This document shows positions 16,663 to 28,075 of a stretch of DNA of 64,000 nt, one piece after another (the first letter of the stretch is position 1; each line of letters opens with the position of its first letter). The notes beneath the pieces were generated by a model, which ran no database searches, was not told the DNA's origin, and saw only the letters and a program-made list of their open reading frames with translations. The position numbers and the translations under genes are program-made. Source of the stretch: Chryseobacterium geocarposphaerae. Its GTDB lineage: Bacteria; Bacteroidota; Bacteroidia; Flavobacteriales; Weeksellaceae. The stretch spans positions 806,001 to 870,000 of the forward strand of contig NZ_PGFD01000002.1 of the NCBI RefSeq assembly GCF_002797535.1. Reading direction: 5' to 3'.

Positions 16663-19047
16663 TTACGCCTGTTTTTTGAAATATTTTCTTCCTAAAATCC
16701 AGGTCGAAAGTGTGGTAAACGAAACCACGGTGATAGAACTTGCAGGCATAATCAATGCAGCAAAAAGCGGATGCATATGTCCTGTAACTGCGTAACTTAA
16801 ACCGATAACATTATAAAGAAAACTGATTATAAATGTCATTTTCACAATGGTGATCGAGCCTTTGCATACATTTAGGTATTTGTCTAAAGTAACCACTTTT
16901 TCACCATTCATGATCACATCGGAAGATGGAGTAAAGCTGTTGGTGTCGTCAGCAATGGCAATTCCTACATTACTTTGTTTTAATGCTCCTGCATCATTCA
17001 GTCCGTCTCCTAACATCGCTACTTTTAGGTTTTTATCCTGTAAGGTTTTGATATAATTCAGTTTGTCTTCAGGGTTTTGGTTAAATGCCATTCCCTGATA
17101 ATTAGGAATCAGTTGTTTAAGCTGACTCTCTTCAAAAGAATTGTCACCACTTAAGATAAAGATTTTATAGCCTGTAAGCTTTTTGAATAGATTAGCAAGT
17201 CCCGGTCGGTATTCGTTTTTGAAGATAAACTTCCCTAAGAATTCATCATTTTTACTGATATAAACGGCAGTCTCTAAATTTTTAGATTCCTGATTGTTAT
17301 AGCTTGCTGAACCGATTTTATAGATATTTCCTCTTACGTTCGCTTCATATCCTTTCCCGGAAATTTCCATGAAATTTTCAACAGGGAAATAGTCATCATT
17401 AATTTCAATAAACTCATATAAAGACTTTGAAAGCGGATGGTTAGAGTTTTTTAATAGAGTTTTAATGTTTTGTAAATCAAAATCTTGAATCTCAGAACCT
17501 TCATATTTGATATTCGATTTTTTTCTGTGGGTAATGGTTCCTGTTTTATCAAAAACAATCGTGTCCAGTTTTGCGATTTTTTCTATGGTTAAGGTATCTT
17601 TTACATAGAATTTATTTCGACCTAAAATCCTCATAATGTGTCCGAAAGTGAACGGGGCGGATAGGGCAAGTGCACATGGGCATGCGATAATCAGAATGGC
17701 AGAAATTACCTGGAACATTTTTTCCAAATCAACAGTTGCCCAGTAAATTCCTGAGAGTAATGCGATTCCTAAAATGATGAATGTAAAATATTTACTGATG
17801 TTGTTGGTTAATGTATCAAGACCTGTCTCGTGCTTTTTAAAAGCTTCTTTATTCCACAATTGGGTCAGGTAGCTTTGATCGACATTTTTTATGACTTCCA
17901 GTTCCAGAGAGGATCCAATCTGTTTTCCTCCGGCAAAAATTTTATCTCCGGGCTGTTTACTGATTGTGGCGCTTTCTCCTGTGATAAAGCTGTTGTCAAT
18001 ATTTCCTTCGCCGTTAATCAGAATAGCATCAACAGGAATGATTTCCTGATTTCTAACCAAAATTCTGTCACCGATTTTTATTTCGGAAAGAAGAATATTA
18101 TCCTGTTTTCCATCAAAATCAACCTTAGTTACAGCAATGGGATAAAAAGATTTGTAATCTCTATCATAGGAAAGCGCATTGTAAGTTCTTTTCTGAAAGA
18201 TTTTACCTAAAAGCATGAAGAATAAAAGCCCGCACAATGTATCGAAATATCCTGGTCCATAATCCGTTACGATCTCGTAAAGACTTCGCCCGAAAAGAAC
18301 AATAATTCCCAAAACGATAGGAACATCAATGTTGACAATTTTATTTTTTAATCCATACCAAGCCGATTTATAATAGTCAGACGCTGAATAGAATACAACA
18401 GGAACGGCCAAAAGGCACATCAGGGTTCTGAAAAGACCTTTGTAATGGTCCATCCAATAATCTTCTCCGCCTACATATTCCGGGAAGGCTAAAAACATTC
18501 CGTTACCGAAGGCAAAAGCTGCAATCGCAAATTTTACCAATAGAGATTTGTCGAGATGATCAACGTTTTTGTCTGCAGTTTCAAGGCTAATGACAGGTTT
18601 GTATCCTAAATTGGTTAAAAAGTTAGCTAATTCGCTTAATTTTAATTCGTTATGGTTGAAAGAGATCTGTAAGGTCTTTCTGGTGAAATTAACCTGAGAA
18701 TACTTAATGTTTTTATTTAAAGTATGAAGGCTTTCCAATAGCCAAATGCAAGATGAACAGTGGATTACCGGGATTTTGAATGTGACCAGACTTGTTCCTC
18801 CTTCCGAAAAATCGGTGATCTTATCAAAAATTTCAGGAGTATCTAAATAATCAAACTGAGTGGAGTTTTCATCACTTGGACGAATTCCGGCTCTCTTATT
18901 CAGTTCGTAGAAATTACTTAAATTATTGGTATTCAGAATTTCGTAGACAGATTTGCAGCCGTTGCAACAAAAGACTTTTTCGTCAAACAGAATTTGTTCC
19001 TTTTCTATCCCTTGACCACAATGAAAACAGTTCTCGCTCACCTTCAT
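16663..19047 (-). CDS. ccoI: Copper-translocating P-type ATPase CcoI
   Basis: A 794-residue P1B-type ATPase that exports copper for cbb3 oxidase assembly. The N-terminus has a cysteine-rich metal-binding region (C7, C10, C27, C28, C31), typical of FixI/CcoI, then a heavy-metal-associated domain with CSSC at 97-100. The core has the CPC membrane motif (ACPCALALSAP, about 455), the phosphorylation loop DKTGT at about 499 and the hinge GDGLNDAGAL. Length and N-terminal extension distinguish it from CopA-type detoxification pumps. It heads the cco locus and is divergent from the Crp/Fnr gene. Confidence 0.93.
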   Translation of the reverse strand: MKVSENCFHCGQGIEKEQILFDEKVFCCNGCKSVYEILNTNNLSNFYELNKRAGIRPSDENSTQFDYLDTPEIFDKITDFSEGGTSLVTFKIPVIHCSSCIWLLESLHTLNKNIKYSQVNFTRKTLQISFNHNELKLSELANFLTNLGYKPVISLETADKNVDHLDKSLLVKFAIAAFAFGNGMFLAFPEYVGGEDYWMDHYKGLFRTLMCLLAVPVVFYSASDYYKSAWYGLKNKIVNIDVPIVLGIIVLFGRSLYEIVTDYGPGYFDTLCGLLFFMLLGKIFQKRTYNALSYDRDYKSFYPIAVTKVDFDGKQDNILLSEIKIGDRILVRNQEIIPVDAILINGEGNIDNSFITGESATISKQPGDKIFAGGKQIGSSLELEVIKNVDQSYLTQLWNKEAFKKHETGLDTLTNNISKYFTFIILGIALLSGIYWATVDLEKMFQVISAILIIACPCALALSAPFTFGHIMRILGRNKFYVKDTLTIEKIAKLDTIVFDKTGTITHRKKSNIKYEGSEIQDFDLQNIKTLLKNSNHPLSKSLYEFIEINDDYFPVENFMEISGKGYEANVRGNIYKIGSASYNNQESKNLETAVYISKNDEFLGKFIFKNEYRPGLANLFKKLTGYKIFILSGDNSFEESQLKQLIPNYQGMAFNQNPEDKLNYIKTLQDKNLKVAMLGDGLNDAGALKQSNVGIAIADDTNSFTPSSDVIMNGEKVVTLDKYLNVCKGSITIVKMTFIISFLYNVIGLSYAVTGHMHPLFAALIMPASSITVVSFTTLSTWILGRKYFKKQA

Positions 19048-19061
19048 AAATTATTGAAGCA

Positions 19062-19069
19062 CAAAATTA
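19062..19069 (-). promoter_or_regulatory. Putative -7 element of ccoI
   Basis: The minus strand reads TAATTTTG, 14 nt before the ccoI start and identical to the ccoS -7 element. The expected transcription start is near 19057, which puts the operator at 19112-19125 at about -61. Confidence 0.5.
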
Positions 19070-19080
19070 TAACAATTTTT

Positions 19081-19112
19081 TTTGTTTATCGAGTTAAAAA
19101 GTTCTATTTTTG
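19081..19112 (+). promoter_or_regulatory. Promoter of the Crp/Fnr-family regulator gene
   Basis: TTTG (19081-19084) and TATTTTTG (19105-19112) are separated by 20 nt, a near-ideal Bacteroidetes -33/-7 pair. The ATG at 19132 lies 19 nt downstream. Its presence argues that the longer in-frame ORF starting at 18994 is not translated from that point. Confidence 0.65.
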
Positions 19113-19125
19113 TGATAAATGTCAT
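19112..19125. promoter_or_regulatory. Putative Crp/Fnr-type operator between ccoI and the regulator gene
   Basis: GTGATAAATGTCAT has the dyad TGA-N6-TCA and matches the site upstream of ccoS at 13 of 14 positions. It overlaps the transcription start region of the regulator gene, so binding there would repress it, while lying at about -61 for ccoI, where binding could activate. Confidence 0.5.
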
Positions 19126-19131
19126 ATTAAA

Positions 19132-19845
19132 ATGCCGCAGGAACAACAGCTCGCTATTGAAGAAAGATTTGCCAGAGTTTTTAATGATAAATCATTCAAA
19201 GAAAGACTTTCTAATGCAGATTTTGAGAAATACATTAGCGCAAAGAAAAAAATGAGTTTTCAAAAGCATGACATCATTTTCGAAGACGGAGAAATCCCAA
19301 AAGGAGTATATGTTTTGGAAAAAGGTGCTGCTAAACTATCTAAATCAGGAGCTTTTGGAAAAGACCAGATTTTAAGATTTATAAAAGAAGGCGATATCAT
19401 CGGGTATCGTGCTCTGCTTTGTGGCGAGAATTTTCAGGCAAAAGCTGAAGCTATGACAGATGTTGAGTGTACTTTCCTTCCTTCAGATGTTTTCATGCAC
19501 CTCTTGGAGGTTGATTCTCAGCTTTCATTTGTGATGCTTCAGAAAATTTCTTATGAATTGGGGGAGTCTTCCAACACCATCACTTTCCTGGCTCAGAAAA
19601 CAGTGAGAGAAAGATTAGCAGAAATATTATTGCTTCTTGAGCAAAAATTAGGAGTAGATCCGGAAGGATTTATCAAGATTTCTTTAACAAGAGAAGAAAT
19701 TGCAAACATTATCGGGACGGCAACAGAAAGCGCCATCCGTTTGATTTCCGAGTTTAAACAAGATAGTCTTATCGAAGTAGACGGGAGAAATATCAAAATT
19801 CTTAACCACGACAAATTAATGAAACTAGGTCACGTAGTTTTATAA
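19132..19845 (+). CDS. Crp/Fnr-family transcriptional regulator
   Basis: A 237-residue regulator with an N-terminal cyclic-nucleotide-binding-type sensor barrel (about 35-130), a dimerisation helix and a C-terminal winged helix-turn-helix whose recognition region is LTREEIANIIGTATESAIRLI. I chose the ATG at 19132 because a promoter lies just upstream. FNR's N-terminal iron-sulfur cysteines are absent; only two Cys remain (in LLCGENF and VECTFL). It is divergent from ccoI and two matching operators lie near it, so it probably controls the cbb3 genes. The signal it senses is unknown. A hairpin terminator follows. Confidence 0.88.
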   Translation: MPQEQQLAIEERFARVFNDKSFKERLSNADFEKYISAKKKMSFQKHDIIFEDGEIPKGVYVLEKGAAKLSKSGAFGKDQILRFIKEGDIIGYRALLCGENFQAKAEAMTDVECTFLPSDVFMHLLEVDSQLSFVMLQKISYELGESSNTITFLAQKTVRERLAEILLLLEQKLGVDPEGFIKISLTREEIANIIGTATESAIRLISEFKQDSLIEVDGRNIKILNHDKLMKLGHVVL

Positions 19846-19862
19846 AAATCATACGAAACTTT

Positions 19863-19883
19863 AAGTCGGCTTAGGGCCGACTT
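19863..19883 (+). terminator. Terminator after the Crp/Fnr gene
   Basis: AAGTCGGC (19863-19870) and GCCGACTT (19876-19883) form an 8-bp stem with a 5-nt loop followed by TTT. A compact rho-independent terminator ahead of panB. Confidence 0.8.
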
Positions 19884-19908
19884 TTTAACTTTAAAAAATA
19901 GATACATT

Positions 19909-20724
19909 ATGTCTGTTCATTCTGAGATTAAGAAAGTTACCACTGAAACCTTGCGTAAAATGAAATTCGACAAGGAAAAAATAACAATGCTGACGGCGTA
20001 CGATTTCACGACTGCAAAAATGGTAGATGCAGGAGGAATAGATGCGGTTTTGATAGGGGATTCTGCAGCCAATGTAATGGCAGGCTTTGAAACAACACTG
20101 CCTATTACTTTAGATCAGATGATTTATCATTCTCAAAGTGTCGTGAGAGGGACCGACAGAGCTTTGGTTGTTGCGGATTTGCCTTTCGGAACTTATCAGA
20201 GTAATCCCGAAAAAGCATTGGAATCTGCGGTTAGGATGATGAAAGAAGGTGGTGCACATGCTGTGAAAATTGAAGGAGGTAAGGAAATCTCAAAATCTAT
20301 TAAAAAAATTATCAATGCCGGAATTCCGGTGATGGGACATCTTGGATTGACACCACAGTCTATTTATAAATTCGGAACCTATAAAGTAAGAGCTAAAGAA
20401 GAAGCTGAAGCTGAAAAACTGATTGCTGATGCCCTGCTTTTGGAAGAATTGGGATGTTTTTCTGTTGTGCTGGAGAAAATTCCGGCAGAGCTTGCTAAGA
20501 AAGTAACAGAATCAATTTCTATCCCGACAATCGGAATAGGAGCCGGCCCTCACTGTGACGGACAGGTTTTAGTATACCACGATATGGTTGGAATGAACAA
20601 AGGTTTCAGTCCGAAATTTTTAAGAAGATATCTTGATTTATATACAGAAATTACAGGAGCAGTTGCTCAATTTGTAAAAGATGTGAAGAGTCAGGATTTC
20701 CCTAATGAAAATGAAAGTTACTAA
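19909..20724 (+). CDS. panB: 3-methyl-2-oxobutanoate hydroxymethyltransferase
   Basis: A 271-residue TIM-barrel enzyme that makes ketopantoate from 2-oxoisovalerate and methylene-tetrahydrofolate, the first step of pantothenate synthesis. Signature segments are [34 protein letters not shown] with the metal-binding Asp, and VKIEGGKEI. The length matches the family. The next gene starts 3 bp later, so panB heads a short operon with a membrane protein and a pseudouridine synthase. No other pan gene is nearby. Confidence 0.96.
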   Translation: MSVHSEIKKVTTETLRKMKFDKEKITMLTAYDFTTAKMVDAGGIDAVLIGDSAANVMAGFETTLPITLDQMIYHSQSVVRGTDRALVVADLPFGTYQSNPEKALESAVRMMKEGGAHAVKIEGGKEISKSIKKIINAGIPVMGHLGLTPQSIYKFGTYKVRAKEEAEAEKLIADALLLEELGCFSVVLEKIPAELAKKVTESISIPTIGIGAGPHCDGQVLVYHDMVGMNKGFSPKFLRRYLDLYTEITGAVAQFVKDVKSQDFPNENESY

Positions 20725-20727
20725 TTC

Positions 20728-21054
20728 ATGAGAAACCAACAGTCTACCCAAGGAATTTTATCAATTGTTGCTCTGGTTTGTCTTGCAGCGGGATGGTTTA
20801 ATTTCTTTTCTCCGGAAATCAATAGCTTACTTTCACGAAAAGTTTTTTATGTTTTAATAGGAATCAGCTTTTTTCTTCAGGCACCTTTGCTGAGCAATAA
20901 GAACTTTGTTTATGCAATGTATGCTGCAGCGGCCATTTGTGTACTGGGAGGTTTATTTATTCCATTAGGAACAAAATTAGAATCGATTAAAACAATCGGT
21001 CTTTTAGGAGGCATTATTCTTTCCATCGTAAATAGGCCTACTTATCGTCAGTAA
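20728..21054 (+). CDS. Small membrane protein, 108 aa
   Basis: A 108-residue protein with three or four hydrophobic segments (about 12-30, 38-52, 58-75 and 85-100) and short polar links. I recognise no motif. It lies 3 bp after panB and 4 bp before the pseudouridine synthase gene, so it is clearly part of that transcript. The role is unknown. Confidence 0.75.
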   Translation: MRNQQSTQGILSIVALVCLAAGWFNFFSPEINSLLSRKVFYVLIGISFFLQAPLLSNKNFVYAMYAAAAICVLGGLFIPLGTKLESIKTIGLLGGIILSIVNRPTYRQ

Positions 21055-21058
21055 ATCT

Positions 21059-21739
21059 ATGAAGGAACAGATTGTTTATGAAGACAACCATATTTTGGTG
21101 GTTAATAAAAAAGTCGGCCAGCTTGTACAGGGAGACAAAACCGGTGATGAATCATTATTAGAATTAATCAAAGACTTTATAAAAAAAAGAGATAATAAAC
21201 CGGGGAATGTTTTCCTCGGTTTAGTTCATCGTATCGACAGGCCGACTTCAGGTTTGGTGATTTATGCTAAAACTTCCAAAGCTTTATCTCGTCTGACTCA
21301 GATGGTTAAAAATAGAGAGGTCAAGAAAACGTATTGGGCAGTTGTGGCAAAAGAAATGATTCCGCAATCTCAGAGGCTGGTGCATTATCTAAAGAAAAAT
21401 GAAAAGAATAATAAAGCTATTGTTTTTCCAAAAGCCACTGATGGAGCAAAAGAAGCAATTCTTATGTATAATGTAATTAAAAAACTAGACAATTATCTTT
21501 TACTGGAAATCGATCTGGAAACAGGGAGACATCATCAGATCCGTGCTCAACTGTCAAAAATCGGAACTCCAATTAAAGGGGATTTAAAATACGGTTCACC
21601 TCGTTCAAATCCAGATGGAGGAATTAACCTTCATGCCAGAAAACTGGAATTTATTCATCCTGTTACTAAGGAAAAGATAGAAATTATTGCTCCCGTTCCA
21701 CAAAATGATGCGGTCTGGAAGGCTTGTGAAATAGAGTAA
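21059..21739 (+). CDS. RluA-family pseudouridine synthase
   Basis: A 226-residue RNA-modification enzyme that isomerises uridine to pseudouridine. The catalytic motif HRIDRPTSGLVIYAKT, with its active-site Asp, lies at about 57-72. LETGRHHQIRAQLSKIG, the second conserved segment, lies at about 153-169. There is no S4 domain, and the short length matches RluA-like rather than RluC/RluD-like enzymes. The target RNA position cannot be deduced. The gene ends the panB transcript, with a terminator hairpin at 21802-21829. Confidence 0.9.
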   Translation: MKEQIVYEDNHILVVNKKVGQLVQGDKTGDESLLELIKDFIKKRDNKPGNVFLGLVHRIDRPTSGLVIYAKTSKALSRLTQMVKNREVKKTYWAVVAKEMIPQSQRLVHYLKKNEKNNKAIVFPKATDGAKEAILMYNVIKKLDNYLLLEIDLETGRHHQIRAQLSKIGTPIKGDLKYGSPRSNPDGGINLHARKLEFIHPVTKEKIEIIAPVPQNDAVWKACEIE

Positions 21740-21801
21740 AGGTTCTTAAGCTAAATATTAAAAAACGAAAATAATCTTTCAAGACTAAAAATATTTTAAA
21801 T

Positions 21802-21829
21802 AAAGAGCGGTGTTTATTCATCGCTCTTT
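21802..21829 (+). terminator. Terminator after the pseudouridine synthase
   Basis: AAAGAGCG (21802-21809) and CGCTCTTT (21822-21829) form an 8-bp stem with a 12-nt loop and a following T-run. It isolates the thiamin operon from the panB transcript. Confidence 0.8.
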
Positions 21830-21887
21830 TTTATTTTCAAAAGACAAAATTTTGCTCATTTCAAAAAAATGTCTACCTTCGTTTCAG

Positions 21888-21975
21888 CTTTAGGGGTGTC
21901 TGTTGATAAAACAGGCTGAGATTTTACCCTTTGAACCTGATTTCTAGATCATACTAGCGTAGGGAAAAGTGAAAT
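21888..21975 (+). ncRNA. TPP riboswitch (THI element) of the thi operon
   Basis: The conserved thi-box core is present: TTTAGGGGTG at the 5' side, ACAGGCTGAGATTTTACCC, GAACCTGAT, then GCGTAGGGAA near the 3' side. The CTGAGA segment binds the pyrimidine part of thiamin pyrophosphate. It precedes thiS by about 65 nt and controls the thiamin synthesis operon. The linker holds a TGTACA/TGTACA hairpin (21984-22001) and a start-codon-covering stem. Confidence 0.95.
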
Positions 21976-22009
21976 GACTTTGCTGTACATTCTATTGTAC
22001 AATGGCGGG

Positions 22010-22039
22010 CATTCCTAAAGTGTATTTAAAAATTTAGGA

Positions 22040-22042
<3 letters not shown>
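22010..22042 (+). promoter_or_regulatory. Start-codon sequestering stem of thiS (riboswitch expression platform)
   Basis: CATTCCTAAA (22010-22019) is perfectly complementary to TTTAGGAATG (22033-22042), whose last three bases are the thiS start codon. The left strand can instead pair with CTTTAGG (21888-21894) in the 5' strand of aptamer stem P1. This gives a simple translational on/off switch. Confidence 0.65.
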
Positions 22043-24637
<2,595 letters not shown>

Positions 24638-24662
<25 letters not shown>

Positions 24663-25381
24663 TGAGTATTGCAGGTTTCGATCCAAGTGGCGGAGCTGGC
24701 TTGTTAGCAGATATAAAAACGATGGAGCAATTAAAAGTTCAGGGATTTGGAATTTGCACGGCAATGACCCTACAGACGGAATCACAGTTTTTTAATCTTC
24801 AATGGAGGCCGATAAAAGAAATTGTATTGGAAATTGATGTTTTAATGAAAAACTACCCTATTGAAGCCGTGAAAATCGGGGTGGTAAAAGATGCGGGGGA
24901 TTTAAATGAAATTATTACTAGGATTAAATTAAATAATTCCGAAACCAAAATTGTTTGGGATCCTGTGTTAAAAAGCACTTCTGAGTTTTCTTTTTTTGAT
25001 CTCAATACAGTTTCACAGGTAAGAAATCCTTTGAAACAGATTGATTTAATTACTCCAAATTATAATGAATACAAGGTTTTAAAAGAAAACCATCTTTTTG
25101 AAAATCTTGAAAAACAGTGTTCGCTTTTAATTAAAGGAGGTCACAGAAAAGACAAGTTAGGGACAGATATTTTAATTCAAAACGGGAAAGAAATATCTAT
25201 TGAACCCCATGATACGTCTTCTGATTATTATCCAAAACATGGCTCGGGTTGCGTGCTTTCTTCTGCAATTGTAAGTCATTTAGCAAAAGGTGAAAATTTA
25301 GAAACAGCCTGTAGAAAAGGAAAACAATACATTGAACAATTTTTAACAAGCAATTCTTCTTTATTGGGATTTCACTCTTAA
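24638..25381 (+). CDS. thiD: Hydroxymethylpyrimidine (phosphate) kinase
   Basis: A 247-residue ribokinase-fold enzyme that phosphorylates HMP and HMP-P. Near the N-terminus MSIAGFDPSGGAGLLADIKT is diagnostic. WDPVLKSTSEFSF and the anion-hole segment HGSGCVLSSAIVSHLAKG mark the C-terminal half. Two starts are possible: the ATG at 24638, which overlaps the previous gene by 25 bp, and the ATG at 24662, in a TAATG overlap. I kept the first because it retains a longer first strand. Confidence 0.93.
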
Positions 25382-25429
25382 AATTATGATGTAAATGTTT
25401 ATTCTTTGCTAAGTTAAATCGAAGATTCG

Positions 25430-25509
25430 ACGTAGTCAAACGCCTTAGCGAGCTTAAAAACAATTAGTATTAAAAAAATCTTTGCGCTCTTTGCGTTTAA
25501 AAAATAAAA
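25430..25509. repeat. CTTTGCG/TTTGCG intergenic repeat
   Basis: The sequence between thiD and thiE contains CTTAGCGAGC and, later, CTTTGCGCTCTTTGCGTTTA. This short family of imperfect TTTGCG units is one I associate with intergenic repeats of Chryseobacterium and Flavobacterium. It carries no open frame. I cannot count copies elsewhere in the genome from here. Confidence 0.5.
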
Positions 25510-26127
25510 ATGGAAAAATTACAATATATCTCTCAGGGATTTACCATAGAAAATCAGGAGCTGAATATCCGAAAAGCTCTTGACAATGGAATACAATGGA
25601 TTCAGGTTCGCTGGAAGAATGCTCCGGAGCAGGAATTCATAAGACTTTGTGAGATTTCGAAAAAATTATGTTCAGATTATCATTCGGTTTGCATAATAAA
25701 TGATCATGTTCAGATTGCAAAAGATATTGATGCCGATGGTATTCATTTAGGACTAAAAGATACCTCAATTGAAGTTGCTCGGAATATTTTAGGAGAAAAT
25801 AAAATCATTGGAGGAACGGCAAATACGATTTCAGATGTTCTCCAAAGAATGAATGAACCTTGTGATTACATCGGCTTAGGTCCTTTAAGATTTACCTCAA
25901 CTAAAGAGCAACTGAGCCCTATTTTAGGTTTTGAGAGGTATCAGAATATCGTGGAGAGCTTAAAAGAAAGATCTTTAGAAATTCCTAAAATATTTGCCAT
26001 CGGAGGAGTGGTTTTGGAAGATACAGAAGTGTTACAGAATATTGGAATTTACGGAGTTTCGGTTTCAGGACAAATTACAAATCAACCCTCGGTAATCAGG
26101 GAATTTAAAGCAGTCCTTCAGTCATGA
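25510..26127 (+). CDS. thiE: Thiamine phosphate synthase
   Basis: A 205-residue TIM-barrel enzyme that couples HMP-PP with the thiazole phosphate. It carries the ThiE motifs missing from its paralogue at 24078: WIQVRWKN, CIINDHVQIAKD, DGIHLGLKDTS, DYIGLGPLRFTSTKEQ and FAIGGV. The length is usual. It is preceded by a 128-bp spacer with a short repeat, so an internal promoter is possible, but it remains in the thi gene order. Confidence 0.93.
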   Translation: MEKLQYISQGFTIENQELNIRKALDNGIQWIQVRWKNAPEQEFIRLCEISKKLCSDYHSVCIINDHVQIAKDIDADGIHLGLKDTSIEVARNILGENKIIGGTANTISDVLQRMNEPCDYIGLGPLRFTSTKEQLSPILGFERYQNIVESLKERSLEIPKIFAIGGVVLEDTEVLQNIGIYGVSVSGQITNQPSVIREFKAVLQS

Positions 26128-26158
26128 TTATAAATGAACTTAGAAAAATAAAAAACAG

Positions 26159-26935
26159 ATGAAAAATCAGCCACTAATAATAGCAGACAGAACTTTCGAA
26201 TCAAGATTGTTTTTAGGAACAGGAAAATTTGGGAATCTTTTGGAAATGACCGATTCCATCATTGCTTCGGGCAGTGAAATGGTAACAATGGCTTTAAAAC
26301 GTATTGATTCGCAATCTTCAGAAGATGATTTACTGAATGCGTTAAAACCAACAAAAACACACCTTTTACCTAATACATCAGGGGCCAGAACAGCTAAAGA
26401 AGCGGTTTTAGCGGCACAATTAGCCAGAGAAGCATTAGAAACGAACTGGGTAAAGCTGGAAATTCATCCCGATCCAAAATATTTATTACCCGACCCCATT
26501 GAAACATTGTATGCGACGGAAGAACTGGCGAAATTAGGATTCGTGGTAATGCCTTACATTCATGCTGATCCGGTCCTGTGCAAGCGTCTTGAAGATGTGG
26601 GAACGGCGGTGGTAATGCCTTTGGGGGCGCCAATCGGAACCAATAAAGGATTGAAAACATTAGACTTTTTGGAAATTATTATCAGTCAAAGTAATGTCCC
26701 GGTTGTGGTAGATGCGGGAATCGGAGCTCCTTCTGATGCAGCAAAAGCGATGGAAATGGGCGCTGATGCCGTTTTAGTAAATACGGCAATTGCAGTTGCA
26801 GGAAATCCTGTTAGTATGGCTTTGGCTTTTAAAGAAGGAGTCATTGCCGGAAGAAGAGCTTTTGAAGCAGGTTTGGGATCAATTGCTCAACATGCGGAAG
26901 CATCAAGTCCGTTGACTTCTTTTTTGTTTGATTAA
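26159..26935 (+). CDS. thiG: Thiazole synthase
   Basis: A 258-residue TIM-barrel enzyme that condenses deoxyxylulose phosphate, dehydroglycine and ThiS-bound sulfur into the thiazole. The Schiff-base Lys lies in [16 protein letters not shown] at about 99-114. [15 protein letters not shown] and [20 protein letters not shown] bind the phosphate. The length fits the family. thiH follows after 12 bp. Confidence 0.97.
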   Translation: MKNQPLIIADRTFESRLFLGTGKFGNLLEMTDSIIASGSEMVTMALKRIDSQSSEDDLLNALKPTKTHLLPNTSGARTAKEAVLAAQLAREALETNWVKLEIHPDPKYLLPDPIETLYATEELAKLGFVVMPYIHADPVLCKRLEDVGTAVVMPLGAPIGTNKGLKTLDFLEIIISQSNVPVVVDAGIGAPSDAAKAMEMGADAVLVNTAIAVAGNPVSMALAFKEGVIAGRRAFEAGLGSIAQHAEASSPLTSFLFD

Positions 26936-26947
26936 AAATTAATTTTT

Positions 26948-28066
26948 ATGAAAAGTTTTAAAGATTTTTTTGAAAGCTATCAATGGGATGAAATTAGAGC
27001 AAGATTTGAAAAAGTAACTTTAGCCGATGTTGAAAGAAGCCTTCAAAAAAGTAGTAAAACCATCGATGATTTTCTGAATCTTATTTCTCCTGTTGCTGTT
27101 CAGAAGCTGGAATTAATGGCAAAAATGACACAACAGCTTACTCAAAAACGTTTCGGAAAAACGATTCAGCTGTACGCTCCGTTGTATCTGAGTAATGAAT
27201 GCCAGAATATATGTACCTATTGCGGTTTTAGCTTAGATAATTCCATTAAGAGAAAAACGCTGACTGATACAGAATTGATGATTGAAGCGACGGTTTTAAA
27301 ATCGATGGGGGTGAATCATGTGCTGTTGGTCAGCGGAGAAGCAAACAAAACCGTCGGAATTGATTATTTTCTGAATGCTGTTCATTTGTTAAAGCCTCAT
27401 TTTGCCAACATTTCCATTGAAGTTCAGCCTTTGTCGGAGCAAGAATATAAACAGTTACATGATGTGGGTGTGAATGCCGTTTTAGTTTATCAGGAAACCT
27501 ACCATCAGGAAGTGTATAAAGAATATCATCCGAAAGGAAAAAAATCCAACTTCAATTTTCGTCTGGAGACACCTGACAGAATAGGAAAAGCAGGGATTCA
27601 TAAAATAGGATTAGGAGTTTTGCTTGGTCTGGAAGACTGGAGGGTTGACAGTTTTTTCAATGCCCTCCATATTGATTATCTTCAGAAGCAATACTGGAAG
27701 AGCAGATATTCGGTTTCTTTTCCGAGGCTTCGGCCCGCGGAAGGAATTATTGAACCTAATTTTATCATGTCAGACAGAGATTTGTTGCAATTGATCTGCG
27801 CTTACAGAATCTGGAATGAAGAGTTGGAAATTTCTATTTCTACAAGAGAAAATGAAAAGTTCAGGGATCATATCATATCACTGGGAGCAACGGCAATGAG
27901 CGCGGCTTCAAAAACCAATCCAGGCGGTTATGCAGTTGATAAAGAATCTTTGGAGCAATTTGAGACCAGTGATGAAAGAAGTATGGAAGAAATTAAAACG
28001 ATTATTAAAAAAGCCGGCTATGATCCAATTATGAAAGATTGGGATGCTGTTTATAGTGGAGTTTAA
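26948..28066 (+). CDS. thiH: 2-iminoacetate synthase
   Basis: A 372-residue radical-SAM enzyme that cleaves tyrosine to give dehydroglycine for ThiG. The cluster motif CQNICTYCGF (C-x3-C-x2-C) lies at about 87-96. Its presence, and the absence of thiO, means the glycine-imine is made by the anaerobic-type route. It lies directly after thiG. Confidence 0.96.
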   Translation: MKSFKDFFESYQWDEIRARFEKVTLADVERSLQKSSKTIDDFLNLISPVAVQKLELMAKMTQQLTQKRFGKTIQLYAPLYLSNECQNICTYCGFSLDNSIKRKTLTDTELMIEATVLKSMGVNHVLLVSGEANKTVGIDYFLNAVHLLKPHFANISIEVQPLSEQEYKQLHDVGVNAVLVYQETYHQEVYKEYHPKGKKSNFNFRLETPDRIGKAGIHKIGLGVLLGLEDWRVDSFFNALHIDYLQKQYWKSRYSVSFPRLRPAEGIIEPNFIMSDRDLLQLICAYRIWNEELEISISTRENEKFRDHIISLGATAMSAASKTNPGGYAVDKESLEQFETSDERSMEEIKTIIKKAGYDPIMKDWDAVYSGV

Positions 28067-28075
28067 AACATTTTT

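Noticed and set aside
18994-19131. Longer N-terminus for the Crp/Fnr regulator (ORF from 18994)
   Set aside because: The extra 46 codons overlap the divergent ccoI start and the regulator's own promoter and operator.
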